NCBI GenBank assembly: GCA_022478985.1
Contig: JAKSZP010009197.1
Location: forward strand, 372,001 to 436,000
Source: Massospora cicadina
Taxonomy: Eukaryota; Entomophthoromycota; Entomophthoromycetes; Entomophthorales; Entomophthoraceae
Reading direction: 5' to 3'
Length of the DNA: 64,000 nucleotides
The notes under the pieces are model-generated. The model made no database searches and was not told the origin of the DNA. It saw nothing but the letters and a program-made list of their open reading frames with translations. The translations under genes and the position numbers were made by a program. Shown here piece by piece: positions 48,780 to 58,087 of the stretch. The first letter of the stretch is position 1, and every line of letters starts with the position of its first letter.

Positions 48780-50040
48780 AAAAAGTGGACCATCTTCCCC
48801 CTCACACGAAATTTGACTTGGGATTCTGAACAACGGTAAATTTGGTGAGCATTAACTGCCCTTTGTATCCACACACGGCAGAAGAGGAGGCTGCTCTAAA
48901 CACTTGGTTGGACGATATGCTCAAGAAAGGATGGTTGTTTAAAGAGTCATCACCAATTGCCTCCCCCATTGTTTTTTCTGAGAAGGCTGATGGTTCTCTC
49001 CATCCCTGCGTGGATTATGGTCACCCAAATAAAATTACAGTAAGTAATCCCTACCCTTTACCCCTTGAGCAGACTATCAGTCAAGTGATTGCAAAATCTC
49101 ACGTGTTCTCCAAGCTTGATCTCGTCAATGTCTTTAACCAAATAAGGGTAATGGAAGGTTAACAATGACTTACTGCGATTTGAACCAAACAAGGTATTTT
49201 TCAGTTCTGCGTAATGCCCTTCAGACTGAAGAACGCGCCAGCCGCCTTTCAAAGAATGATTGATAGTGTGCTGGGTGACCTCCAGTTTATGTGTGCAGTT
49301 GCATATATTGATGACATCTTGGTTCATTCCCCAACTCCCAAACAACATGCTAAAGACTTAGCGGTCATGTCTGCTTTGCACAAGGGGGGCCTGTTCGTCA
49401 AGCCTTCAAAATGCAAGTTTTATAAGGAGGAAGTTACCTTTCTTGGGAACCTGGTCCTAAAAGATGGTTATGCAATTCCACCCAATAAGTTAGATGCCAT
49501 CTGCAAGTGGCTGAAACCAACAACCCAGAAACAATTACAGAGTTTCTTGGGTACCATTATTTTCTTAAAGAAATTTTCCCCAGCCCTTTCCCAGTTAGCT
49601 GCTCCACTTCACCCCCACACAGGTAAGAATGTGCCTTTCCACTGGACCTCTGAATGCCAGCAAGCGTTTGAGTCAATTAAAGAAGTATTATTATCACCCC
49701 CTATCCTAAAACATGTGGACCCCTCCAAGCCATATATCATTGCTTGTGATGCTTCAGCAGTAGCAGTTGGGGCAGTTTTGCTACAGGAGCATGATGGCTT
49801 AGAACATCCAGTCACCTAATTTTCCAAGAAACTTACTTTAACTGAGCAATCATGGGCCATTTATGATAAGGAATTGGCAGCCATAGCATGGGCATTGAAT
49901 CATTGGTGTTACCTGTTACAGGGTGCTCAACATGAGTTAACTTTGCGTACAGACCACCAAGCTCTTTTATATTTCTGAAACCTCAAAAATTGGAATACAG
50001 GCAGGCTCATACTTATTGGGAATAAGCAGTTTTAATTTTA
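48780..50040 (+). pseudogene. RT and RNase H of element E
   Basis: 48842-49162 gives SPIVFSEKADGSLHPCVDY and FSKLDLVNVFNQIRV. After a frameshift, 49214-49819 is open for 201 codons: MPFRLKNAPAAFQRMIDSVL, CAVAYIDDILVHS (YIDD box intact), KCKFYKEEVTFLGNLVL, LQSFLGTIIFLKKFSP, then RNase H IIACDASAVAVGAVLLQEHD. After one stop it goes on with YDKELAAIAWALNHW and LRTDHQALLYF. Confidence 0.9.
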
Positions 50041-50339
50041 AATATGAATTTGTGAAAGGTGCATTAAATGTGCTTCCTGACTTTCTTAGTTGCAACCCAT
50101 CCCATTGCCCCACGGATTTGGAGGAGGTGTACTTGGTTACTGTGAACCCCACCACCCAAATCCTATCTATTGTTCTGCCTGTGGTCACCTCAATAGAGTT
50201 AGTCCCAGATGCTCCACTTATTTCCTGGGTTTTGGAAGCTCAGATGTCCTGCCCCAAAAGAAATGGAGTTACTTGATCAATTATCCCTTCATACCCACAA
50301 ACATTCCCTGTATTCCTTGGTGAAGGGTCTTATCTATTT

Positions 50340-51475
50340 TAGGTCATGGGTTTGGGTTCCTCCTCCCCTTAGAGCTGAGGTGTTTTGAGCGCATCATGAC
50401 CCTCCTATGATTAGACATTTGGGCAACAAGAAATGTATTAAATTGATCAAGAGAACTTATAGCTGGTTGGGTTTAACTAAGAAAAATCCCAGCATGGATT
50501 ACCAATTGTGTTACATGTGCTTGAGCCAAGTCAGACCGCTCAGGAAAAAATGGCCTCCTACATCCCTTACAACAGGTAGAGTGTTCATGGACATTGGTGT
50601 CTGTAGATTTTATTGTTGAACTCCCCTGTTCTGATAGGTTTACAGCGGTGATGGTAGTGGTCAATCACTTCAGCAAATTTTTCTTATTTATTCCCTGTGC
50701 TTCCATGATCACATCTAAAGAAACTGCTTGCCTCTTCATACACCATGTGTTTTCTATGTTTGGTCTTCCGCAGGAGATCATCAGTGACTGTGGACCCCAA
50801 TTTACAGTGCAGTTCTGGAATGATCTTTTAACCATCTTAAAAATTGCCCCCTGCTATTCCACTGCGTACCATCCCCAATCTGACGGACAAACCAATTGGG
50901 TTAACAAAATTTTGAAATAATATTTGCGTTGTTACGCATCAGCTGCACAAGATATCTGGGCCAATGACCTCCCTTTCGCCCAATTTGCCTATAATGGTAC
51001 TCACACTTCTAAGGGAATTTCTCCCTATAAAGTGTCATTGGGTCATAACCCCTCTTTCTCAGTTGGTCCCTGTCTACGTCCAGAGGTTCCAGCTGCCACA
51101 GATCATGTTGAGCACATTAAGTCTACCCAGTCCTTAGTGTAGGAGCACCTCACATAGGCTATCAATGATTATAAACGGTTTGTGGATCAAAAACGGCTTC
51201 CTGGCCACAATATAGCGGTGGGCTCTCATGTTATGTTGGATACTCGCCATCTGTGGATGCAGGTGCCTTCCTGGAAGTTTGCAAGCAAGTGTTTGAGCCC
51301 CCACCTGGTGGAGGAAGACTTGGTCAATAGTGCTTTCCAGTTAAAACTGGCAGCTATTTGGAGACAGCACCCCATCTTCCACGTGTCTCAGTTGTCCCCA
51401 ATCAAGGGGACCATTCCTGCCAAACCTAAACCTATAGTGATAAAGGATGCTGAAGAGGCTGAGGTGGAAACCATC
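50340..51475 (+). pseudogene. Integrase of element E
   Basis: 50410-50560 has the HHCC region (RHLGNKKCIKLIKRTYSWLG, CYMCLSQ). 50594-50920 gives VSVDFIVELPCSDRFTAVMV (first Asp), EIISDCGPQF (second Asp) and YHPQSDGQTNWVN, where the third catalytic residue Glu is replaced by Asn. 50924-51475 gives the C-terminal domain: WANDLPFAQFAYNGTHTSKG, ISPYKVSLGHNP, VGSHVMLDTRHL and HPIFHVSQLSP. There are three or so stops. It could not integrate. Confidence 0.88.
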
Positions 51476-51640
51476 TTAGCATCCTGAAAATCCTGGCAGT
51501 TGTTTCAGTATCTCATTGTGTGGAAGGGGTATCTGGCTTATGAGAACAGTTGGGTCAAGGCTCAGGATTGCGCTAATTGCATGGAACTGGTCAATGCAAT
51601 TCTTGAGTCCCACCCTGACGCTCTCCGCCCCCCAAGATAA
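51446..51640 (+). pseudogene. Chromodomain at the end of element E pol
   Basis: Frame 51446-51640 reads EAEVETILAS, one in-frame TGA, then FQYLIVWKGYLAYENSWVKA and an acidic/hydrophobic helix ending ILESHPDAL and a TAA at 51638-51640. YLIVWKGY and NSW are the aromatic-cage and beta-strand signature of the chromodomain fused to chromovirus integrases, thought to bind methylated histone H3. Confidence 0.85.
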
Positions 51641-51728
51641 AGTTGTGACTGTGATGGTGATCAAATTGCCCAAGGCTCACAAAAATGTGGCCCTTATGCA
51701 GTTTCCTGGTGGTGGCGCCCTTCTTTTG

Positions 51729-51745
51729 GAAAAAGGAAAGGATAA
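51729..51745 (+). other. Polypurine tract of element E
   Basis: GGAAAAAGGAAAGGATAA lies directly before the 3' LTR start TGTAAGTC. Confidence 0.75.
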
Positions 51746-52848
51746 TGTAAGTCTAGGGGAACATCCCCTTTGCATAGATCAGGTGCTCTTTCCATTTCTT
51801 AATAAAAAGGGGCTAAAGAGGGTGGCTGTACCCCTTGTCTCCCAGGGCAACCTCACTCACATGATAGACAAGCGCTGAGTAATGGCCCTCCCTCTTTGGA
51901 TTCTTCCCCTGGTACCCTTGCTCACCTCAGTCAAACTGGTCAGATGGATAATGAAATATGTGCCAAAATCACTGAATTGAGGTTGAAGAATTTGAGACTG
52001 ATGGGATCAAAGCTGGATGATCAGAAAATACATGCCAAAAAGGGGACAAATGTTGAATTATCATCCAGAATTGTGGACAGTTTTAATTCAGTCTCTAATA
52101 TGATCATCAATGCCAACCCTCTCCCAAAATCATTGGTAATGATCCCCAAAGTGCAGATGGTATCTTCAGAAACCATTGCCAACAGTTCAAAACCCTTATC
52201 CAACAATTTGGGAGTTGCAGCTTGGGCATCACAAACCTGTTTCCAACCAACTAGGACTGCCCCTACATGGGGTGGCCTTGGGATATCTCTGCAGCTCATT
52301 GGGTTTAATGCCATTGTGCTAATTGATGGAAATGCAATTAAGTTTTGGTTCAGGTATTCAAGGTTAAACTGACAGTGAATCAGCCTGCCACTAAATCCTT
52401 TGATGTCAGTTCTATTTGAGTTTATCTGCCCCATTTCTCAAAAAATTTACCAGATTAGGTGAATTTGAGGGACCCAATCCCTGCTTGGACTCTACAATCA
52501 AACTCTATTTAATCAGTTGCCTGGCACTGAGAAAATTGCTGGTCAATTTTCTTCCTTATCTTTTCAATAAAAAATCTTTTCCCCAATTTTAGTCTTTTAT
52601 GTTGAAAAACAAACCACCTTTCCTGCCAGTATTCCAAAACCCCTTGGGTTTTATGGCTATGGACATCTGGTTACTTATTATGTGCCTATATGAGATTATG
52701 GCTCATAGGCAATTATTGGTGGAACTTCTTCCTAGTTCCATATCTGTTGTATCAGCAGCAGTGCCTCAGGCATTCTGGTTTGCCATTTGGGTGCTTTGGT
52801 ACTCAAGCTTGCAGGCTGGTCTAATTCTAACTTGCTGTTTGCCTGACA
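51746..52848 (+). repeat. 3' LTR of element E
   Basis: 1103 bp with TG...CA ends. Alignable with the 5' LTR over its whole length, with scattered substitutions and a few short deletions. Confidence 0.92.
51944..52372 (+). CDS. ORF inside the 3' LTR of element E, possible gag start
   Basis: 142 codons from ATG (open upstream to 51896 without ATG). MDNEICAKITELRLKNLRLM is the same possible coiled coil as in the 5' LTR copy, followed by GSKLDDQKIHAKKGTNVELS. The C-terminus is longer here and ends WFRYSRLN. The open frame upstream (SSPGTLAHLSQTGQ) fits gag N-termini better than the 5' LTR frame, which suggests an indel in the other copy. The role is unknown. Confidence 0.4.
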   Translation: MDNEICAKITELRLKNLRLMGSKLDDQKIHAKKGTNVELSSRIVDSFNSVSNMIINANPLPKSLVMIPKVQMVSSETIANSSKPLSNNLGVAAWASQTCFQPTRTAPTWGGLGISLQLIGFNAIVLIDGNAIKFWFRYSRLN

Positions 52849-52853
52849 CTAAT
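52849..52853. repeat. Target-site duplication of element E, right
   Basis: CTAAT, identical to 46822-46826. Confidence 0.85.
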
Positions 52854-54892
52854 TATTTTATTTAGTTATCAATTATCATTGCTTGTAGGAACCTTATGTA
52901 CATTTAATAATTTCTTGCTTTAGGATACTTTTATAAGATAAAAATATCAAGGGTGAGCCAGACCCCCTTAGTTTTGGCATCTTGCGCAGTAAGCTATAAT
53001 ATGTCCAAAGTGCTGCTTCAAAGCCTGTTTGACCCATCCTTGACCTGTCTTTGTTAGAGTGTTAAACAATATCGTTGACTGTTTAAGAAACCATATAAGG
53101 ATGCAAGGGGTAAAGGTCTAGCTCTTTACCCTCAATAAAATATATAAGTCTTTAAACTATAGCTATAAACACTTACCATCATCTTAAATGATGAGTAAAT
53201 GCCTACATGTTGAGTAATGACCTAATCTCCTGAGACTTAGATGTTGTTTCTGACGCATGCTTTTACTGTCATAGTTTTTACCATAGTTATGAGGTGGTCA
53301 TTTGTATTATATAACCTATTTTAACAAAAGGTGGCATTTTGGCCAACCACACTAACTTGTACATTTAGAAGAGTGTTGATGCTATTTTGCTATATATAGA
53401 TATTAATTGACATATGGACACACTGATATAAACTTTAATGAACCTCATATTACATCATTTATCCAATAGTAAAGCTCCTTTATTGTACACCTGTTTTATA
53501 GAACCTTTTATGCTCAAGATATCTGTATGCTTTCACGCCCAGGTCTAACCGTACACAAGGTTAGACATAAATCACTAATCCCTTTAAATAATTCATAGAA
53601 CTACCATTTTATCATTTAGGATTTGAGCATTTTATCAAAGCTGGACTAATTATTGATTTTTTGACTATTACTTTCCAAGCACTACAATAATGTCATGTAA
53701 TTATTCTCACCTAATACATAGATGTAATACATAGATGTGAATCTCTGTAAATATCTATAAAACTTTCACGTTCAAATTATTGCTGTCAATAGACTTTGAT
53801 TAGAACCTAACTTTAACAAATATCTGGAGAGCCATTAGGGCCCAGCATAATTTTCTGAGCATACGTGTGGCTTATAAGATATATGCACTTTTATTGTATC
53901 AAATAAAGGTATATGAAATTGGTTAACAGCCCTGATGACTACCTTGCACAATCTTTATAAGCATTTGGCTTTTATTTCACCTAAAGTCTCTAACTGTAGC
54001 GATATTATCAACTGCATCCTCGTTCAGATGTACCAATTATATCTTAACCTTTTATCACTAGCATCTGTGTAAGTAAAACGGTTACTTTTATAATCAGATT
54101 TAATTAAATTTGAACTTACGTACATCTAAGATTTTGGTACGCCGGATACTGTAACTAGAACCATTTGACCTTTGTTACTTGGTTAAGGGATAAGTTGAGG
54201 GCCTAAGTCCAAATCGGTAGGTGAACTAATATAGTATATATCAATACTATAAAAAGATCCTGGTTATTATAAAAACTCCTTATGTATTATAATCACATAA
54301 AAAAGATTTTCAACTCTATGGGTCAATTTACTTAAATTTCATGGTCAATTATATAAACTGCCTTTTTAGTAAAGTTCACCATTTTTGATCCAGTTTTTTG
54401 ATTAATTCTCTCAGTCTGATAAACCCTTCTAGGAGATTCTTATCTCTGCAAAGCAACTAAGTATTATATCATATAGATAGATCAGAATTTGCAATGAATC
54501 TATAATACTATTTAGTATACCATATATAAAATACTTCTAGGGTGCTTTAAGCCCTTGAAGCATCCTGGAAGTCCATCATTAACTAGTTATAGGGCACAAT
54601 TGTATGATTTTCCAACAAGAGTTTATTCTGCTGGTATCACCCATCTAGGTAAATTTATAGGCATTTTAACCAATTTCCCTTTCAGAGTGTCGATCTTCTA
54701 GTATGGGTAATAACTTTTAATGTAAACTTTTGGCTAGTGGTACAACACCATATGATTTGCAACTTTCCACAGCAAACCGGCGGTGAAGACGTATAAAATA
54801 TAGATTTGAAGGGCAAGAATTGGTACGAATTACTTTGCATTGGCTTCCTATCCTTAACATCTCATGGTAAAAGTAAACGAGGCGGGTCAACC
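52854..54892. other. Rest of fossil F and AT-rich DNA
   Basis: The first 200 bp continue the repeat seen at 15780-16160, interrupted by element E. After that no gene or repeat was recognised. Confidence 0.45.
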
Positions 54893-55006
54893 TTGGGACA
54901 AATTACCAAACTGAGATTTTTTATAGCCAGTACAGGTTTGAACATGTGAACAAAACCTGTACTAGGGTGGAAGCAGGAATTACCCTGCCAGGCTAACCAC
55001 CCTTCT
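54893..55006 (-). repeat. tRNA-derived SINE, copy 3
   Basis: On minus: A box TAGCCTGGCAGG (54984-54995, matches TRGCNNRGYNGG) and B box GTTCAAACC (54935-54943, matches GWTCRANNC), about 41 nt apart, followed by the family's CCCAAGGTTGACCC end. It has the best-preserved promoter boxes of the four copies. No T-rich tail or clear TSD was seen. Confidence 0.65.
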
Positions 55007-55429
55007 AATAACTTATCTGAAATAAAGATATCAGATACCATCTAGTACTAAAAAAATAAAGATATCAGATAAAGTAAGGTGGTTTAAGATTAGAGGTAAC
55101 CGATATATCGGATAAGTTATACATCTTTTTTAGCACTAGGTGGTCCGATAAGTTATACTGCTTGAACCTATAGATTAGATCCATTTTTTATAATCAGCAT
55201 TAATTAAAATATGATTACTAGACTATGATATTTTTAGATTATAATAATCACTTTCAATAAACGGTAATTAATAACGATAGCTGGTTTAGCTTACCTCTTA
55301 TTACTAAGGATGACTCATATCAACTTGCCATATTAAATCAAATTAAGTGGTTAAGTTAAAACCTCGAGTTAAACTGAGTGGGATGGTTTGGTTTAGATTC
55401 TTAAACGCGAATCGATCGATTTGGGTTAA
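55007..55429. other. Spacer with short direct repeats
   Basis: ATAAAGATATCAGATA occurs twice (near 55023 and 55057) and ATAAGTTATAC twice (near 55108 and 55149). Nothing else was recognised. Confidence 0.5.
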
Positions 55430-55569
55430 GGTTGAGCAAAAGTGAGTAGATTTGGTTTAGAATCGGTTGAGCAAAAGTGAGTAGATTTGGTTTAGAATCG
55501 GTTGAGCAAAAGTGAGTAGATTTGGTTTAGAATCGGTTGAGCAAAAGTGAGTAGATTTGGTTTAGAATC
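55430..55569 (+). repeat. Perfect tandem array, 4 copies of a 35-bp unit
   Basis: Four identical units, each beginning GGTTGAGCAAAAGTGAGT and ending TTTAGAATC. Just upstream is a diverged partial unit (GGTTTGGTTTAGATTC). Perfect identity suggests recent expansion. 35 is not a multiple of 3 and no coding frame runs through it. Confidence 0.95.
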
Positions 55570-57098
55570 TCAACCTCCACAGGCCTAGTTTGGTCCTGAT
55601 CCTAAGTTAAACCCAATCAATTGATTTAAATTTGGGATCCCAAACCAAACAAAAAAGTTCAGTTTAAAATTATCAAACCTTTTAAAATTTGATAAAGTAA
55701 CCCTAAACCTCAACTGGTGTTATAGTTAGTTCCACTAACTGACTTTTTTCAGACGGGTTTTTGGTACGTGAACTCAAAATAAAATTTCAGTACCAATCAT
55801 TAAACCATTCACAAAAAGCTGGTTCGAAATTATGCCCACTCGAATCTAAGGATCCACCCCATCGAATTTTACTACAAAGGGTTACGTTATTGAAATAAGG
55901 GTTCATTTTTTTACGCCTTAAAGTTTAATCGAAGGGGTAGGGTACATCTTTATTTTTTTGAAGGTTTAATGGGTTCACAGTTTGAGGTGTTTTTAACTAA
56001 ACTTAATCGGTGCCGTTGAGTATAGGTTCCTCTTACCATATTATAGTTTTTCGGGTGAGTTCACTAAACTTAACTTCTACCACTTATATAACTTTATCCC
56101 ACCCCCAAAAGTTTGGGAAGCTACGGTAGAAGCCTTTTTAGGGTTGCACGCTACGCGGTTGGTCGCTTACTATGAGTTCGTTGCTCCTTTACAAACCTAT
56201 TTTTATTTCTTATTCCATCCTCTCCGGCGTTGTCTACCCCACCGGTTGAGCGGCTTTGCTCAGCGACGAGATTTTTCATATTGGAAAGTAAATCGAGGGT
56301 TAGAGTTGAGTTGTAAACCCTTATAAAGTAGTCAAGGTTTAATTTTTTACGATCCTTAAAGGATTCGCTCAACCCCTTGTCATATCAAACGGGGTCCAAG
56401 TTTCATAAGTGAAGCGTCAGTGCCTTTAAATTTGATTTTAAGGCGATTTTGGTCCATGTTTTTAGAATCTTAATCCTTATGAACTCAGGTCGCACTTATC
56501 TCTTCGCCGTTTAGAATTTAAAGCCGAGTTTGTCTGTGGCTACCTTAAGTTTTGGTTTAAATCAACCCCCGCTTTCGGTTAAAAGCTGCCAGCTTTTTTG
56601 GCTAGGCGGTTTTGCTGGCTAAAGTTTATCGCGCGAATATGAACCTTGTTGGGTTGAAGCCTTCGAGCTTCCCCTTTAATCCGGGCGGTTTACCTTTCTA
56701 ATGTTATTTGAGTTGGGCTATGAGGGGATTATTGGACTTTTTGGCTTTAATTAAACTTCCCGGCTTTTGGTCTCGGGGTGGTTGGATTGGGGTTTGAGGG
56801 TAGGTGGACTCTACTGCCAAGGCTGAAGTTTTGTTTAAACGCGGCCGCCCTGTAGCTCTCATCGGGTAGCGTGAGGGTGAGCTCTACCTCAGGTTGGATA
56901 GACTTGGTTGGATCCGCCTTTTTTATAAACCAATCTTTAATAAAACCAACCTTTAGTATTTACACGCCTACTTGCAGTTATGGTCTAACCATAATTGGTG
57001 AATGGCATTCTACTCTAAAAGGCTTGGCGTTAGTTATTGGGTTAGGGGGTTGTAGATGGTTTCAACCGCCGCAAGGATGGTCAGTAATACGATCCTAG
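55570..57098. other. Upstream region of thymidylate synthase
   Basis: GC content rises towards the gene and no transposon was recognised. A TATA-like TTTTTTATAAACC lies near 56928. The ORFs at 56144-56326 (+) and 56151-56372 (-) overlap each other and have no known motif. A stop (TAG) lies directly before the TS start codon in frame. An untranslated first exon ending at the CTAG just before 57099 is possible but unproven. No DHFR domain was found here. Confidence 0.5.
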
Positions 57099-58087
57099 AT
57101 GATCTCGGGAGCCATCGTCAAGGAAGAAGGGGTTGGGCAGGCCAACCCGGAGGAGCAAAGCTACCTGGACCTCATCTCCACCGTGCTTAGGGATGGGGTG
57201 GTCAAAGGCGACCGCACGGGAACCGGGACGATTTCGGTGTTTGCCCCGGCGCCCTTGAAGTTCGAACTGGCGGACCACGCCTTCCCCCTTTTGACCACGA
57301 AACGGGTCTTCGTCCGCGGGGTCATCGAGGAGCTGCTGTGGTTTATCAGGGGCGACACCAACGCCCTGCACCTTGCGGAGAAGGGCGTCCACATCTGGGA
57401 CGGCAACGGGTCCCGGGAGTTTCTGGACAAGGCCGGGTTCGCCGATCGCCAGGTCGGGGATTTGGGGCCGGTGTACGGGTTCCAGTGGCGCCACTTCGGC
57501 GCCGAGTACGTCGACTGCAACTTCGATTACTCGGGCCGCGGGGTCGACCAGCTAGCCGAGGTGATCAACAAGATCAAAACTGCCCCTGATGACCGGCGCA
57601 TCATCCTCTCCGCGTGGAATCCCTCAGGTACCTCGGGCTTGGGGTAAGCTAACGTTTAGATCTTGGCAAGATGGCGCTTCCTCCGTGCCACATGTTCTGC
57701 CAGTTTTACGTGTCGCCCCCCAACCCTTCCCGGGGCCAAGGGCGGGGTAAACTCTCGTGCCAGCTGTACCAGCGCTCCTGCGATGTCGGGTTGGGGGTTC
57801 CCTTCAACATCGCCAGCTATGCCTTGTTGACCATCATGATCGCCTATATCTGCAACTTGGAGCCCGGGACCTTCACCCACTGTATGGGGGACACCCACAT
57901 CTACTCCAACCACGTGGAGCCGCTCAAGTCCCAGCTTGCCCGCGCCCCCCGCCCCTTCCCCAAGCTCACCATCACCCCCACCGGCCCCGAGGACGTTATT
58001 GCAACCATCGAGGACTTCCGGCCCGAGCACTTTGTCATCACCGGCTACCACCCCTACCCCAAGATTGACATGGTCATGGCGGTTTAA
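57099..58087 (+). CDS. TS: Thymidylate synthase (free-standing), two exons
   Basis: Converts dUMP to dTMP with methylene-tetrahydrofolate as carbon donor. Exons 57099-57627 and 57660-58087 give 318 residues, normal for a TS monomer. Visible motifs: KGDRTGTGT with Arg39 (phosphate binding), [58 protein letters not shown] with Arg166 and Arg167, [12 protein letters not shown] with nucleophile Cys186, [19 protein letters not shown], and the [12 protein letters not shown] end. The start is the first ATG after an in-frame TAG. VFAPAP and a Pro-rich insert after QFYV recall basidiomycete enzymes; the DHFR fusion typical of plants and protists was not found. GC and third-position GC are very high for this window. 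All catalytic residues are intact, so it should be functional. Confidence 0.95.
57628..57659 (+). other. 32-nt spliceosomal intron in TS
   Basis: GTACCTCGGG at the 5' end, a branch-like GCTAAC, and TTTAG at the 3' end. Phase 1. Without it the protein reads [15 protein letters not shown], exactly the spacing of other TS proteins; with it the frame meets a stop at 57645. The alternative donor GTAAGC at 57643 leaves the wrong frame. Confidence 0.85.

Larger units (their letters stand above)
46827..52848 (+). mobile_element. Complete chromodomain Ty3/gypsy element E
   Basis: 6022 bp, LTRs of 1156 and 1103 bp, TSD CTAAT. Between the LTRs lie protease, RT, RNase H, integrase and a chromodomain, but no gag: the protease frame starts only about 135 bp after the 5' LTR. 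An ORF with a possible coiled coil sits inside both LTRs. Pol is broken by stops and a frameshift, and integrase has lost its catalytic Glu. It sits in fossil F. This is the only element here with an unmistakable chromodomain. Confidence 0.93.

Noticed and set aside
54893..55006. A tRNA gene
   Set aside because: A and B boxes are present, but no acceptor stem or proper cloverleaf could be paired, and related copies are dispersed with a common non-tRNA 3' part.
55430..55569. A CRISPR array
   Set aside because: The units are directly adjacent with no unique spacers and the DNA is eukaryotic.
55570..57098. A DHFR domain upstream of TS, as in plants and many protists
   Set aside because: No DHFR motif was found in any frame, an in-frame stop directly precedes the TS start, and the N-terminus already fits a free-standing enzyme.
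57643..57659. A 17-nt intron in TS using the donor GTAAGC
   Set aside because: Removing it leaves the downstream exon in the wrong frame and adds residues not present in TS proteins. The 32-nt version restores frame and spacing.
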